NCBI GenBank assembly: GCA_964400495.1
Contig: CAYNTS010000035.1
Location: 1-21,728 of the forward strand
Direction: 5' to 3'
Origin: CAYNTS01 sp964400495
GTDB lineage: Bacteria > Fidelibacterota > Marinisomatia > SCGC-AAA003-L08 > D37C17
DNA length: 21,728 bases
Part shown: one piece after another, positions 7,470-16,274 of the stretch
Layout: each line of letters opens with the position of its first letter
Position numbering within the stretch: the stretch's first letter is position 1
Program-made: the position numbers and the translations under genes
Notes under the pieces: generated by a model
Database searches by the model: none
What the model saw: the letters and a program-made list of their open reading frames with translations, nothing else
Told to the model about the DNA's origin: nothing

Positions 7470-9299
7470 ATGAAGCGAAGCATATTTTTCATATTTATTT
7501 TATCTTTTTTATTTAGTCAAGAATTTTCAAATGGTCCCTATGGAGAAAATTATTTTGATATTGCTGGTCCATTTGCGGTTTCAGATTTAAATATTGAAAT
7601 AAAAGGTGATTTAAACCTAGATGAAACCATTAATATTCAAGATATCCTCATTATTGTGGGGTATATCATGGGCAATATTGAATTATCTGACAGTCAATAT
7701 AACCAAGGTGATGTTAACTCAGATTCAATAATTGATATTTTAGATATTGTTAATATTGTGGATATGATTTTGAACCCCCAAACCCCCGAATGGAATTTTG
7801 AAAATGAATGGACAGGGAATGAAACGTTTATTCTCATACACTATGATCCATCTGTTTCGACCTCTACCCAATTATGGTTATCAAATAATAAAGCCGAGCT
7901 ATTGGAAACCTCCCCAAATAATATTCACTATTTTTTCATTTCTAGTAGAAGCCAATTTGAATCGGATGTGCAAATTGTCAAAGATGGATTTGATGAGGTG
8001 TTAGATGATTTGTCAACAGAAGAGCAATCCCATTGGAAATCTCATTTACACTTTGTGAATCAACGTTCTTCCCAACTTGATAATTGGTTAAGTTCTAGTT
8101 TGTCAGGTAAAGCAGTTTTAGCTATTGATTCTTTCCAACAATTACGTCAAACTGGATATTTAGGAAATCCAACTAATTTTACGGGGACATATTTACATTA
8201 TTTAGCCCATGAAGCATTGTATTTTAATTACGAATTATCTGAATTTAGAACTAATGATGTATTTGATGAAGTAACAATTTTTGATGAAGAAATTTATACA
8301 GGTGGTTGGGCTTCCACTATTACTCAATTAGTTGATTTTCCAAGTTCTGAATCTCTAGATTCATATTCTAAAATGGAAGTAGAATTACTCCGTGGTTGTC
8401 CAAATTCTGATGGTAATTATGACGATGTTGGGTGTGATGATTATGATAGAATTGCACATTTGTATATGTGTGATGGTATGTGTTTCAATGATGAAAACGA
8501 TAATGGTAGTATTGATGCAGGCGAGGAGTTAACCAATTCCCAATCGGAATGTGAAACAAACGGTTACCTTTGGGAATTTAACTACGATTGTTATGAAATA
8601 GCTCGGTGGATTACCCCATTTGATAGACAGCCTCATCATTTAACAGATATTTCCCCATTTATTTCTTCATTGTATCCTGGTGGTCAAAAACTCATAAAAT
8701 TTCAAGAGTCAGGTTGGCCTAATAGCAAACTTACATTAAAACTTAGATTACATGAAGATGCAACCCTGCAGACCCCTAAAGAAATCTTTACAGTTTGGAA
8801 TGGTACCGTACATTTTAATCCCGATTACAATGAGAATCGACCTCTTACTATTTTTGATATTCCAGAAAATGCAACGAAGGTTGAATTTGTTGCATATATT
8901 ACAGGTCATGGTTGGGGTAGTGCAGGGTGTTTTAATTGCTGTGAATTTTGTAATTCACGACATATTTTTACTGTAAATGGTGGTGTTTATGAATTTGAAC
9001 GTGACCATCCAACTGCATCTTCTTCAAATTATTGCATGCAACCAGAAATGATTTCACAAGGGGTTATTCCCAATCAATATGGAACATGGGGATATGGTCG
9101 TGCGGGGTGGTGTCCTGGGCTTGATGTTGACCCGTATGTTACTGATATTACCAACTATGTTAACTTAGGTGAAGAAAATATTATTGATTATGAAGCATGC
9201 CGAGTGAATGGTAACTCTTGTGTCACTGCCCCTACCTGTCAAGGTGATGGCTATTGTCCAGAAGTTGCAATGTCATCGTATATTATTGTTTATTACTAA
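7470..9299 (+). CDS. Secreted dockerin protein with PNGase F-like C-terminal domain
   Basis: This 609-residue exported protein has signal peptide MKRSIFFIFILSFLFSQ, then an N-terminal dockerin-like pair (about 46-103: GDLNLDETINIQD and GDVNSDSIIDILD). A domain of about 105-300 that I do not recognise starts WNFENEWTGNETFILIHYDP. An EF-like loop, DENDNGSIDAGEE, lies at 341-353. The C-terminal part (about 378-609) reads ARWITPFDRQPHHLTDISPF, then TGHGWG ... CCEFC ... HIFTVNGG and GVIPNQYGTWGYGRAGWCPG. These match the PNGase F C-terminal (PHM-like) beta domain, with many Cys suited to disulfides. PNGase F releases N-glycans from glycoproteins. The catalytic acids of its N-terminal domain are not identifiable here, so activity is uncertain. 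Ribosome site GGAG at 7461-7464. Confidence 0.8.
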   Translation: MKRSIFFIFILSFLFSQEFSNGPYGENYFDIAGPFAVSDLNIEIKGDLNLDETINIQDILIIVGYIMGNIELSDSQYNQGDVNSDSIIDILDIVNIVDMILNPQTPEWNFENEWTGNETFILIHYDPSVSTSTQLWLSNNKAELLETSPNNIHYFFISSRSQFESDVQIVKDGFDEVLDDLSTEEQSHWKSHLHFVNQRSSQLDNWLSSSLSGKAVLAIDSFQQLRQTGYLGNPTNFTGTYLHYLAHEALYFNYELSEFRTNDVFDEVTIFDEEIYTGGWASTITQLVDFPSSESLDSYSKMEVELLRGCPNSDGNYDDVGCDDYDRIAHLYMCDGMCFNDENDNGSIDAGEELTNSQSECETNGYLWEFNYDCYEIARWITPFDRQPHHLTDISPFISSLYPGGQKLIKFQESGWPNSKLTLKLRLHEDATLQTPKEIFTVWNGTVHFNPDYNENRPLTIFDIPENATKVEFVAYITGHGWGSAGCFNCCEFCNSRHIFTVNGGVYEFERDHPTASSSNYCMQPEMISQGVIPNQYGTWGYGRAGWCPGLDVDPYVTDITNYVNLGEENIIDYEACRVNGNSCVTAPTCQGDGYCPEVAMSSYIIVYY

Positions 9300-9368
9300 A
9301 TTTGTGACAGTAAATACAACTCAATTGGATTGAAATTATTATATTCCCAAAGCTTTGAAGGGGGCAAT

Positions 9369-9545
9369 ATGATATTTTTACTTACACAAAAACACAATAG
9401 GGAGGTGAAAAATAAGATTGATGCAGATAATAAAATAGCTGCCATAAACTATTTTTCAGCTTTGTTACATTTAAAACCAGATATACTTTTAAATATCTAC
9501 CGAATAAGGCGGTTTAGAAATAGAAAATTCAAAAAAGTTAGTTAA
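9369..9545 (+). CDS. Small hypothetical protein (58 aa)
   Basis: This short gene reads MIFLLTQKHNREVKNKIDAD, then an Ala/Leu helix (YFSALLHLKPDILLNIYRI) and a basic tail (RRFRNRKFKKVS). It is cytosolic, with no signal peptide and no Cys. The frame is open from TTG 9330, but the site GAAGGGGG at 9357-9364 directly before ATG 9369 favours the shorter form. Its stop overlaps the stop of the convergent dockerin gene by a few bases. The clean alpha/beta pattern argues that it is real, but it is short and I recognise no family. Confidence 0.5.
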   Translation: MIFLLTQKHNREVKNKIDADNKIAAINYFSALLHLKPDILLNIYRIRRFRNRKFKKVS

Positions 9546-11050
9546 CTCAATATAATTTGAATCATTAAAATTATATCTTGAACATTAAGTGAACCATCGG
9601 AATTCAAATCTCCAGCCCATTGCTCATAATCTGTTGGGGTATGCATTTCAGTAATAATATTCACCATTAATACAATATCAATAACATCTATTAATGCATC
9701 ATTGTTTACATCCCCAATATTCCCAGTTTGACTCATACCACTATCACACGTATATTCTGAACTGCCACAATCATTGATACTTTCAATGCAATAATTATAT
9801 TCTATCCCTATCTCAACAAATTGGTCAATAAATTCGGTTGGTGAGTTGTCAGATTGCATTCCCATTAATACTTCATCGCGATAAATTCTATATGATGATG
9901 TATTCTCAGTTGCATCCCAGGTTATTGTAATTTGTTCAGATTGGTCATTGCTTGCATCAACGTAGTTTGATGAGGGAGGTTCTGGTTGGGTAGAGCCAGG
10001 GTTACATAACATACCAGAATTTCCACAATCATTATATGTGTACACACAATACTCATGATTTTGTCCATCTTGTGCATAATAGTCATCAAAAGTGGTAACA
10101 TTAGTACTCACATCTGCAATTTGTTCACCATCACGGATAATTTTTACTCCATCTGCTTCACCTTCTATCGACCACTGTAAGTTCACATGGTCACAAAATT
10201 CACTATCAGATGCTTGCAATGTTGTAGGTGGATTAGAGGCATTGCATTCGTACACAAATTCAAGCTTTACCCATTCTACATTGTAGTTATCCTCCGAGCC
10301 AATTATGGGTTGAAAAGAACCTTCGCAAAACATATTATTGTACATACTTGCAGGAAGGACATACGGTCCATTCACTGTATTTTCTATACTCAATGTTGCA
10401 TCCCATTCATCAGACCATCCACAGCTTGAATTTTTCATTGAAACAGTCGTTTCAGACCAAAGCGGTAAATCATCACATTGTGACCCCTTTACAGACAATC
10501 GAACTTCAGTTAATCCATCATTTTCTGGTGGATTAAACCCCCACCATGCTTCTCCGTAATAATCAAGGGGGTCCCACCAATCATCATTGAATCCGACAAC
10601 CAAACAGTTGGATGCATCCAAACACATGCACGATGGATCTACATCACCACTTGCTCCAATATAAGTTCCACCACCCTGAGTTTCAGACCAATAATCTCGC
10701 GAATCGGTAAATGTATAATTATTTGAAATAATATGATAAAACTCATCTGTTAGTACAGCTTTAATCTTAGAAAATTGGAATTGATTCATTGTTCGTTGAT
10801 AAGATGAATGTCCAGCAAAAAATTCTAATCCACCTACCTCATTGTCAACAATTGCAATCAAACTATCATTCACTAAATCCAATTGAATTAACAAATTTGT
10901 ACCTTCCTGTGATAGTGCATTGATACGTCCATTTTCGATATAATCTCGCAACATTATTTTCCGTACTGGTGGAGTGTTTGGATTCTCTTCAGATTGTAAA
11001 ATTCCTGCCCAAAATAAACTTATAATTGTAATAATTAATATTTTCTTCAT
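9542..11050 (-). CDS. Secreted dockerin protein with fibronectin-like repeats, unknown function
   Basis: This 502-residue exported protein has a signal peptide (MKKILIITIISLFWAGILQSEE). Residues of about 25-270 form a Cys- and Trp-rich beta region of unknown type. Notable parts are SCMCLDASNCLVVGFNDDWW, an aromatic cluster YYGEAWWGFNPP and SSCGWSDEWDATLSI. Two fibronectin III-like repeats follow (about 272-440), each with a paired-Cys pattern (HEYCVYTYNDCGNSG; YNYCIESINDCGSSE). The C-terminus is a dockerin-like pair, GDVNNDALIDVID and GDLNSDGSLNVQD. No catalytic motif is visible. It may be an adhesin or carbohydrate-binding accessory displayed by the dockerin. It lies 40 bases downstream of the YwaF-like gene on the same strand, so co-transcription is likely. 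No good ribosome site is seen close to the ATG (a GAGAGG lies about 20 bases away). Confidence 0.75.
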   Translation of the reverse strand: MKKILIITIISLFWAGILQSEENPNTPPVRKIMLRDYIENGRINALSQEGTNLLIQLDLVNDSLIAIVDNEVGGLEFFAGHSSYQRTMNQFQFSKIKAVLTDEFYHIISNNYTFTDSRDYWSETQGGGTYIGASGDVDPSCMCLDASNCLVVGFNDDWWDPLDYYGEAWWGFNPPENDGLTEVRLSVKGSQCDDLPLWSETTVSMKNSSCGWSDEWDATLSIENTVNGPYVLPASMYNNMFCEGSFQPIIGSEDNYNVEWVKLEFVYECNASNPPTTLQASDSEFCDHVNLQWSIEGEADGVKIIRDGEQIADVSTNVTTFDDYYAQDGQNHEYCVYTYNDCGNSGMLCNPGSTQPEPPSSNYVDASNDQSEQITITWDATENTSSYRIYRDEVLMGMQSDNSPTEFIDQFVEIGIEYNYCIESINDCGSSEYTCDSGMSQTGNIGDVNNDALIDVIDIVLMVNIITEMHTPTDYEQWAGDLNSDGSLNVQDIILMIQIILS

Positions 11051-11090
11051 AGAATTAACTTACACCAAACCTCTCATTTAACAAAATCTT

Positions 11091-11720
11091 TTATAAATCT
11101 AACCAATTAGAAAACTTTTTCTGAGAAATATTAATTAAATAATACCAAATCAGAATAATAATCATATCAACGAAAATATAGATTGGCCATGGTCCAAATG
11201 ATTGTTCTATAGCCACAGTTGGATATTGTAAATCCATAATGTTTTGATTGAAAATGACATTATAAACCGCAATAAAACAAGTATAAACAAAAAATGTTGA
11301 AAAAGAAATCCACATAGAATGCTTTGATAATCGTCTGTTTTCGCTAAATAATAAATAAATTGTGATACATAATGGAATAATATGCTTCAACCAATATGCC
11401 ACCCAAACAATGGGGTATTCGTTGACGCTAGGAAGAGTTTGATTGTTTGGAACGATAAATGTAAACACATCCCCTACCCAAGCAAAATAAAACATTATAT
11501 CAAACATTAATTGATTGAATCGGATTAAGAGAATAATTGCAAATAATGCAGTAAAATTGCACAACCAAACTTGATAATGAGGGTGAAATAAAAAATTATG
11601 ATAACTTGTAAAAAAGAAGGCAATAATTAACGAAAATAACAGATAATATTTACTCCATTCTTGCTTCGAAAAAGTAGCACGAATTGCAATGGTTGTTATG
11701 ATGAGTAAAATGATAAACAT
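11091..11720 (-). CDS. YwaF/TMEM164-family (TIGR02206) integral membrane protein
   Basis: This is a 209-residue inner-membrane protein with about seven hydrophobic helices. The family fit rests on the order of WLCN (Cys54), YFAWVGDVFTF, the Lys-His of LKHIIP (His113) and FGPWPIYIF (175-183). The last resembles the LGPWPWYI block that I recall for TIGR02206/YwaF proteins. The Cys and His match the residues regarded as catalytic in the eukaryotic relative TMEM164, a lipid acyltransferase, but the bacterial function is not settled. The start ATG shares a base with the upstream stop (TAATG at 11718-11722), so translation is coupled to the SMP-30-like gene. Confidence 0.75.
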   Translation of the reverse strand: MFIILLIITTIAIRATFSKQEWSKYYLLFSLIIAFFFTSYHNFLFHPHYQVWLCNFTALFAIILLIRFNQLMFDIMFYFAWVGDVFTFIVPNNQTLPSVNEYPIVWVAYWLKHIIPLCITIYLLFSENRRLSKHSMWISFSTFFVYTCFIAVYNVIFNQNIMDLQYPTVAIEQSFGPWPIYIFVDMIIILIWYYLINISQKKFSNWLDL

Positions 11721-12775
11721 TAGTTATCCAATGATAATTTACCCACACAATCATTGAGTAGTGAACCTATGTAAAGATGATTTTCAAACTCAACTACATT
11801 TGTTATTGTATGCAGGTGCTCCCCAGATGGATTATGTAAACTTTCAACAATATTGCCATTGGAATCAATTTTAACAATCAGACCATACAAAGTAGGTTTG
11901 GGTCTCATCCATTCTGGTGCTACCATTAATATTTTTTTCAGCCATGCTGATGGTGAAATAACCGCATCAACTAACCACTTTCTTGGAGATGCCATTGAAA
12001 TCCAATATCCCCCATCTGATGAAGGGTCAATTCCATCTGGAAAACCGGGTAAATTATCTGCAAAAATTCCAATATCCCCTCGGTTTTCACCTGTTAGCGA
12101 TAATTGAAGTGTTCTGTACATTGGTGTTTCATTAATGTACAAAACTGATTCATCTTCTGATAACTCGAGGCCGTTGGGGAAATATAAACTATCTGCTATC
12201 AAAGTTAGGGCAGTAGAATTTAGGTTAAAACTCCAAACACTCCCCAAGGGATGGTGCAGTAAAATATCGTTATAAAAACCATCAATTCCTTCTAATTGTG
12301 TTGCATCCGAGAAATATACAATATCATCTTTAGAAATCACCAAATCATCAATAAGTGAAAACCCTTGAGATTTGCTCACAAGTATCGTTTTCTCCCCGTT
12401 TGAATCAACAGAAATCAAGCCCATAGATTCATGGCACACAATTAAATTTCTTTTTGAATCAAATTTTAGTCCAAGCGGACGCCCCTTGGTTTCGGTAAAA
12501 ATTTCCAATTCTCCGTTCGGTAGAGATTTATAAATTATTCCATTTTCATTTGAAATATACATTTGTCCATTTGAATCGATTGAAATATCTTCTGGTCCAT
12601 TAATCTGCCCTTCAAATAACAATTCTGCTAAAAGCAATGTATTGTTTTGCTGTAATGAACCTTTATATTGGGGTGCTTTGGGTGGGGTATATGGGATTGG
12701 ATTCAAATCAAGTTCTTGTGAATTAAGAATACTGGATGTCATAAAAAATAATATGACTCGATTAGTAAAATTCAT
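11720..12775 (-). CDS. SMP-30/gluconolactonase or strictosidine synthase-like beta-propeller, exported
   Basis: This 351-residue six-bladed propeller has a signal peptide, MNFTNRVILFFMTSSILNSQ. Repeated blade motifs are visible: NGPEDISIDSNGQMYIS (59-75), RPLGLKFD (99-106), LIDDLVISKDDIVYFSD, YFPNGLELSEDESVLYINE and LPGFPDGIDPSSDGGYWIS. Glu62, Asn201 and Asp247 fall where SMP-30 proteins hold their divalent metal. The LYINET and RKWLVD parts look more like strictosidine synthase/APMAP proteins. The probable role is a periplasmic lactone or ester hydrolase; the substrate is unknown. The frame stays open to 12850, but AGGA at 12781-12784 lies 5 bases before ATG 12775 and the signal peptide begins there, so the longer form is rejected. 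It is coupled to the YwaF-like gene by TAATG. Confidence 0.82.
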   Translation of the reverse strand: MNFTNRVILFFMTSSILNSQELDLNPIPYTPPKAPQYKGSLQQNNTLLLAELLFEGQINGPEDISIDSNGQMYISNENGIIYKSLPNGELEIFTETKGRPLGLKFDSKRNLIVCHESMGLISVDSNGEKTILVSKSQGFSLIDDLVISKDDIVYFSDATQLEGIDGFYNDILLHHPLGSVWSFNLNSTALTLIADSLYFPNGLELSEDESVLYINETPMYRTLQLSLTGENRGDIGIFADNLPGFPDGIDPSSDGGYWISMASPRKWLVDAVISPSAWLKKILMVAPEWMRPKPTLYGLIVKIDSNGNIVESLHNPSGEHLHTITNVVEFENHLYIGSLLNDCVGKLSLDN

Positions 12776-12887
12776 GGTTTTCCTATATTTCTGTGGTAAA
12801 TAGGAAAGCAATTTAGGGAGATAATTTGTAAAATAAAAACTAATAACCATGAGAAAATCAGTTAACAGTGAATAGTTAAATACTGTT

Positions 12888-12931
12888 TGTTAAAACAAAA
12901 CTGGGAGAACTCCACTTTGGAATCCTCCCAG
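12888..12931 (-). terminator. Intrinsic terminator of the transporter-acs unit
   Basis: Bases 12901-12931 form a hairpin. A 7-bp outer stem, CTGGGAG/CTCCCAG, is followed by an A-C mismatch, an A-T pair, a C-A mismatch, a TCCA/TGGA inner stem with one more T-A pair, and a 3-base loop. Read on the minus strand, the tract TTTTGTTTTAAC follows directly. It lies 40 bases after the acs stop. The plus side lacks a T-run of this quality, so it acts mainly for the minus strand. Confidence 0.85.
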
Positions 12932-12970
12932 CTTGTTTGGGGTATTTTCATACCTCCAGGGGAAAGAAGC

Positions 12971-14923
12971 TTATTTTCTGCCATCTAACAGATGATCAAC
13001 TACAGATGGGTCAGCCAAAGTAGATGTGTCACCTAGACTAGAAATGTTATTCTCAGCAATTTTACGGAGAATACGTCTCATAATCTTTCCAGAGCGAGTT
13101 TTTGGTAGTGCAGGAGTAAATTGCACTTTATCTGGTGAAGCATGAGGACCTATCAACTCTCTCACTTTTAAGCGAATACCTTTTAATGTTTCATCACAGG
13201 GTTCTTCACCAGCCATCAATGTTACATAGGCATAAATTCCTTGTCCTTTCACATCATGTGGATATCCAACAACAGCAGCTTCTGCTACAGTTTCAAAAGC
13301 ACCAATCGCACCTTCAATTTCTGCTGTTCCCAACCGATGTCCAGACACATTGAGTACATCATCAACACGACCTGTAATCCAGTAATACCCATCTTCATCT
13401 CGTTTTGCACCATCACCCGTAAAATAATATCCTGGATACATTGAGAAATAAGTATCAAAGAATCGTTTATGGTCTCCATAAATAGTTCGCATTTGACCTG
13501 GCCAAGAATGTTTAATCGCAAGTAGTCCTTCTACGCCATTACCGTCTTTTTCAACACCTTCGGCATTTAAGATAACGGGTTTAATACCAAAAAATGGCAT
13601 AGTTGCAGAACCTGGTTTTGTTGCAATTGCTGATGGAAGTGGAGTGATTAAAATTCCACCTGTTTCAGTTTGCCACCATGTATCAACAATTGGGCAAGTA
13701 TCATTACCAATCACATCTTTGTACCACATCCATTCTGGCTCTTTGATAGGTTCACCTACTGTACCAAGCACTTTAAGGGTTGATCTATCCCATTTAGTTA
13801 CATAGTCATCACCTTCACGCATAAGAGCACGCAAAGCAGTTGGAGCTGTGTAAAAAATATTCACTTTATGTTTTTCAACTATCTGCCAAAATCGACCAAA
13901 ATCAGGATAATTTGGTACACCTTCAAACATCATGGTTGTTGCTCTGTTTGCCATTGGTCCATATACAATATATGAGTGCCCTGTAATCCATCCAATATCT
14001 GCAGTACACCAATAAATATCTCCTGCCTGATAGTCAAAGATAGTTTCATGTGTGTATGAAGCAAATAGTAAATATCCTGCTGTAGTATGTAATACCCCTT
14101 TAGGTTTGCCGGTTGAGCCAGAAGTATATAAAATAAATAGTGGATCTTCTGCATCCATTTGTACAGGTTCGCATTCTGATGATACTTTACCTACTTCATC
14201 ATGCCACCAAACATCTCTGCCATCATCCATATTTACCGTTTCGCCTGTGCATTTTACAACAAATACTTTTTCAATTGATGGAGTGTTAACCAATGCTTTA
14301 TCAGCATTTGATTTCATAGGAATATTTAGTTTTTTTCCACGAACACCTGTATCTTGTGTTACCAATATCTTGCATTCAGAATCATTAATTCTATCACGCA
14401 AAGCATCTGGAGAAAATGCACCAAACACAATTGAGTGCACAGCACCAATCCGTGTGCATGCTAACATAGCTACAGAAAGTTCAGGTACCATTTGCATATA
14501 CAAGCATACTCTGTCACCTTTTTGTACTCCATTTGCTTTAAGAACATTTGCAAATCGAGATACTTTATCGAGCATTTCTTTATAGGAATAAGATGCATCT
14601 TCAGTAGGATCATTACCTTCCCAAATGAGAGCAGTTTGGTCACCATGCCCTGCATTTACATGTCTATCTAAACAGTTATAAGATACATTGAGTTTACCGC
14701 CTTCAAACCATTTGATATCTGCAGTATTGAAATCACAATTTGAAACTGTATCCCATTTTTTATACCACGTTAATCGTTCTGCTTTTTCTGCCCAAAATGC
14801 ATCCATATTTTCAATAGAATTATCGTACATTTTCTGATATGATTCCATTGAAGGAATATGTGCAATTTGTGCATCTTTATATTGAGTTTTAATCACTCTC
14901 GGTTCTTGAGTCAATTCAGTCAT
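12971..14923 (-). CDS. acs: Acetyl-CoA synthetase
   Basis: This AMP-forming acetate:CoA ligase makes acetyl-CoA from acetate, ATP and CoA in the cytosol. It has 650 residues, the usual size of Acs. Visible motifs are the phosphate loop YTSGSTGKPKG (266-276), DTWWQTETGG (414-423), YFTGDGAKRDEDGYYWITGR, VDDVLNVSGHR, and the C-terminal PKTRSGKIMRR. The last carries Lys613, the conserved Lys that is acetylated in regulated Acs enzymes. The WWQTETGG block is typical of the acetate-using type. The frame also has an ATG at 14944, but GAAGGGG at 14930-14936 lies 6 bases before ATG 14923, which gives the start MTELTQEPR. It lies 30 bases after the OFA-type carrier gene, so the pair probably imports and activates a small carboxylate. 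Confidence 0.96.
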   Translation of the reverse strand: MTELTQEPRVIKTQYKDAQIAHIPSMESYQKMYDNSIENMDAFWAEKAERLTWYKKWDTVSNCDFNTADIKWFEGGKLNVSYNCLDRHVNAGHGDQTALIWEGNDPTEDASYSYKEMLDKVSRFANVLKANGVQKGDRVCLYMQMVPELSVAMLACTRIGAVHSIVFGAFSPDALRDRINDSECKILVTQDTGVRGKKLNIPMKSNADKALVNTPSIEKVFVVKCTGETVNMDDGRDVWWHDEVGKVSSECEPVQMDAEDPLFILYTSGSTGKPKGVLHTTAGYLLFASYTHETIFDYQAGDIYWCTADIGWITGHSYIVYGPMANRATTMMFEGVPNYPDFGRFWQIVEKHKVNIFYTAPTALRALMREGDDYVTKWDRSTLKVLGTVGEPIKEPEWMWYKDVIGNDTCPIVDTWWQTETGGILITPLPSAIATKPGSATMPFFGIKPVILNAEGVEKDGNGVEGLLAIKHSWPGQMRTIYGDHKRFFDTYFSMYPGYYFTGDGAKRDEDGYYWITGRVDDVLNVSGHRLGTAEIEGAIGAFETVAEAAVVGYPHDVKGQGIYAYVTLMAGEEPCDETLKGIRLKVRELIGPHASPDKVQFTPALPKTRSGKIMRRILRKIAENNISSLGDTSTLADPSVVDHLLDGRK

Positions 14924-14929
14924 AGGTTT

Positions 14930-14936
14930 CCCCTTC
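14930..14936 (-). promoter_or_regulatory. Ribosome binding site fixing the acs start
   Basis: The minus strand reads GAAGGGG here, 6 bases before ATG 14923. It would lie inside the coding sequence if the in-frame ATG at 14944 were used, so the shorter form is preferred. Confidence 0.75.
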
Positions 14937-14953
14937 TTTTTCATTAATTAAGT

Positions 14954-16246
14954 TTACGCAAGTTTTTTTGTTTTTCCTAAGCTCATAATAAGTGCACCCA
15001 CTAAGCATGCAATTCCTGCAATTATAAATGGAGTCATCCAAACGGATGGATCAGCATTACCCTGAGCAGAATCTTTGAAAAAACCTGCAATTTGTGGACC
15101 TAATATCCCAGCAACACCATACGCTGTAAACATAAATCCATAGTTTCGTCCAACATTTTTATTCCCAAAGAAATCGGCAGTGGCTGCTGGGAATAACGCA
15201 AAATTTCCACCGAAATTAAATCCAATTATGCTTGATGCTATAATGAGTCCAATTGCCGATCCAAATAGAATAAATCCATGATAAATAGATAGCATAATTA
15301 TACCTTGAAACGTAGTCATAGCAATAATTGCCATACGTCTTCCAATTCTATCAGATATTGTACCCCATATAATTCGCCCAAGACCATTTAAAATAGCATA
15401 CCAAGCCATAGCAGTTCCAGCAATTACACCTGCATTTGCAATTCCATGATATTCAAGTGCATCTACACCAAATAAACGAATACAGTAAATCACCATTAAT
15501 CCAGATAACGCTGAGAAAATAAATACAAACCATAATTTATAAAATTGTGGATTTCGCAACATCGAAGATGATTCTACTTCTTCAGATGCAGTTCCATTTA
15601 CATTGGAAACTGATTCAGGGTTCCATCCTTCAGGGATGTATCCTTCAGGTGGGTTTACCATCACTAAGCTGCCAAGTAAAACCAAAATTGCAAATACAAC
15701 GCCATAAATTACAAATACAGATTGAACACCATTGAGTCCAAACACATTAGTAGTATGTAACAATCCACCAAACCATGACCCCGCTAGTTTAACCCAAATT
15801 GTAGCACCAAATCCAAATCCAGCTACAGCAAGACCAGTGATCATTCCTTTTTTATCTGGAAACCATTTTACGCCAACTGCAATTGGTACTACATAGGCAA
15901 GACCAATACCTGCCCCACCCACGATTCCGATGAAGAAGAATTGCGTCCAAAAAGTATTTCCAAATAATCCACCTAAAATATAGCCAAGTCCGAGCAATAA
16001 TCCACCTAGTATTGCAACTTTCATAGGTCCAATACTTACTTGAAGTTTTCCAGCAAGTACCATAACAATTGCAAATGTTGCTAACCCTGCTGAAAATATC
16101 CATGCTGTTTGTTGTGCCGAAAATTGAAACAAACCATTAGGGTCGGTCAGTAATTTTGTAAACACAGACCATGCATAAATTGCTCCCAATGCTAACTGAA
16201 TCATTATTGCCCCAACAACTACCAACCATCTATTATTAATTTTCAT
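14954..16246 (-). CDS. MFS transporter, OFA (oxalate/formate antiporter) family
   Basis: This 430-residue inner-membrane carrier has twelve predicted helices. The N-terminus NNRWLVVVGAIMIQLALGAI with YAWSVF is the typical OFA first helix. The stretch GGAGIGLAYVVPIAVGVKWF followed by PDKKGMITGLAVAGFGFGA is the OFA signature between helices 4 and 5. The loop between helices 6 and 7 (PPEGYIPEGWNPE) is also usual. OFA proteins move oxalate, formate, lactate, pyruvate or similar monocarboxylates. Here the gene runs straight into acs (30-base gap), so acetate or a related monocarboxylate is a reasonable guess. Two ATGs are possible, 16252 and 16246. AAGGA at 16252-16256 overlaps the first and lies 5 bases before the second, so 16246 is chosen. 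Confidence 0.9.
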   Translation of the reverse strand: MKINNRWLVVVGAIMIQLALGAIYAWSVFTKLLTDPNGLFQFSAQQTAWIFSAGLATFAIVMVLAGKLQVSIGPMKVAILGGLLLGLGYILGGLFGNTFWTQFFFIGIVGGAGIGLAYVVPIAVGVKWFPDKKGMITGLAVAGFGFGATIWVKLAGSWFGGLLHTTNVFGLNGVQSVFVIYGVVFAILVLLGSLVMVNPPEGYIPEGWNPESVSNVNGTASEEVESSSMLRNPQFYKLWFVFIFSALSGLMVIYCIRLFGVDALEYHGIANAGVIAGTAMAWYAILNGLGRIIWGTISDRIGRRMAIIAMTTFQGIIMLSIYHGFILFGSAIGLIIASSIIGFNFGGNFALFPAATADFFGNKNVGRNYGFMFTAYGVAGILGPQIAGFFKDSAQGNADPSVWMTPFIIAGIACLVGALIMSLGKTKKLA

Positions 16247-16274
16247 AAACATCCTTATAGTTAATTCTTATTTG

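Noticed and set aside
12776..12850. N-terminal extension of the SMP-30-like protein to 12850
   Set aside because: The extra 25 residues put the signal peptide inside the protein, and AGGA lies just before ATG 12775.
14052..14585. 177-residue open frame on the plus strand inside acs
   Set aside because: It is antisense to a clearly conserved enzyme, has no ribosome site and no recognisable pattern, so it is a shadow frame.
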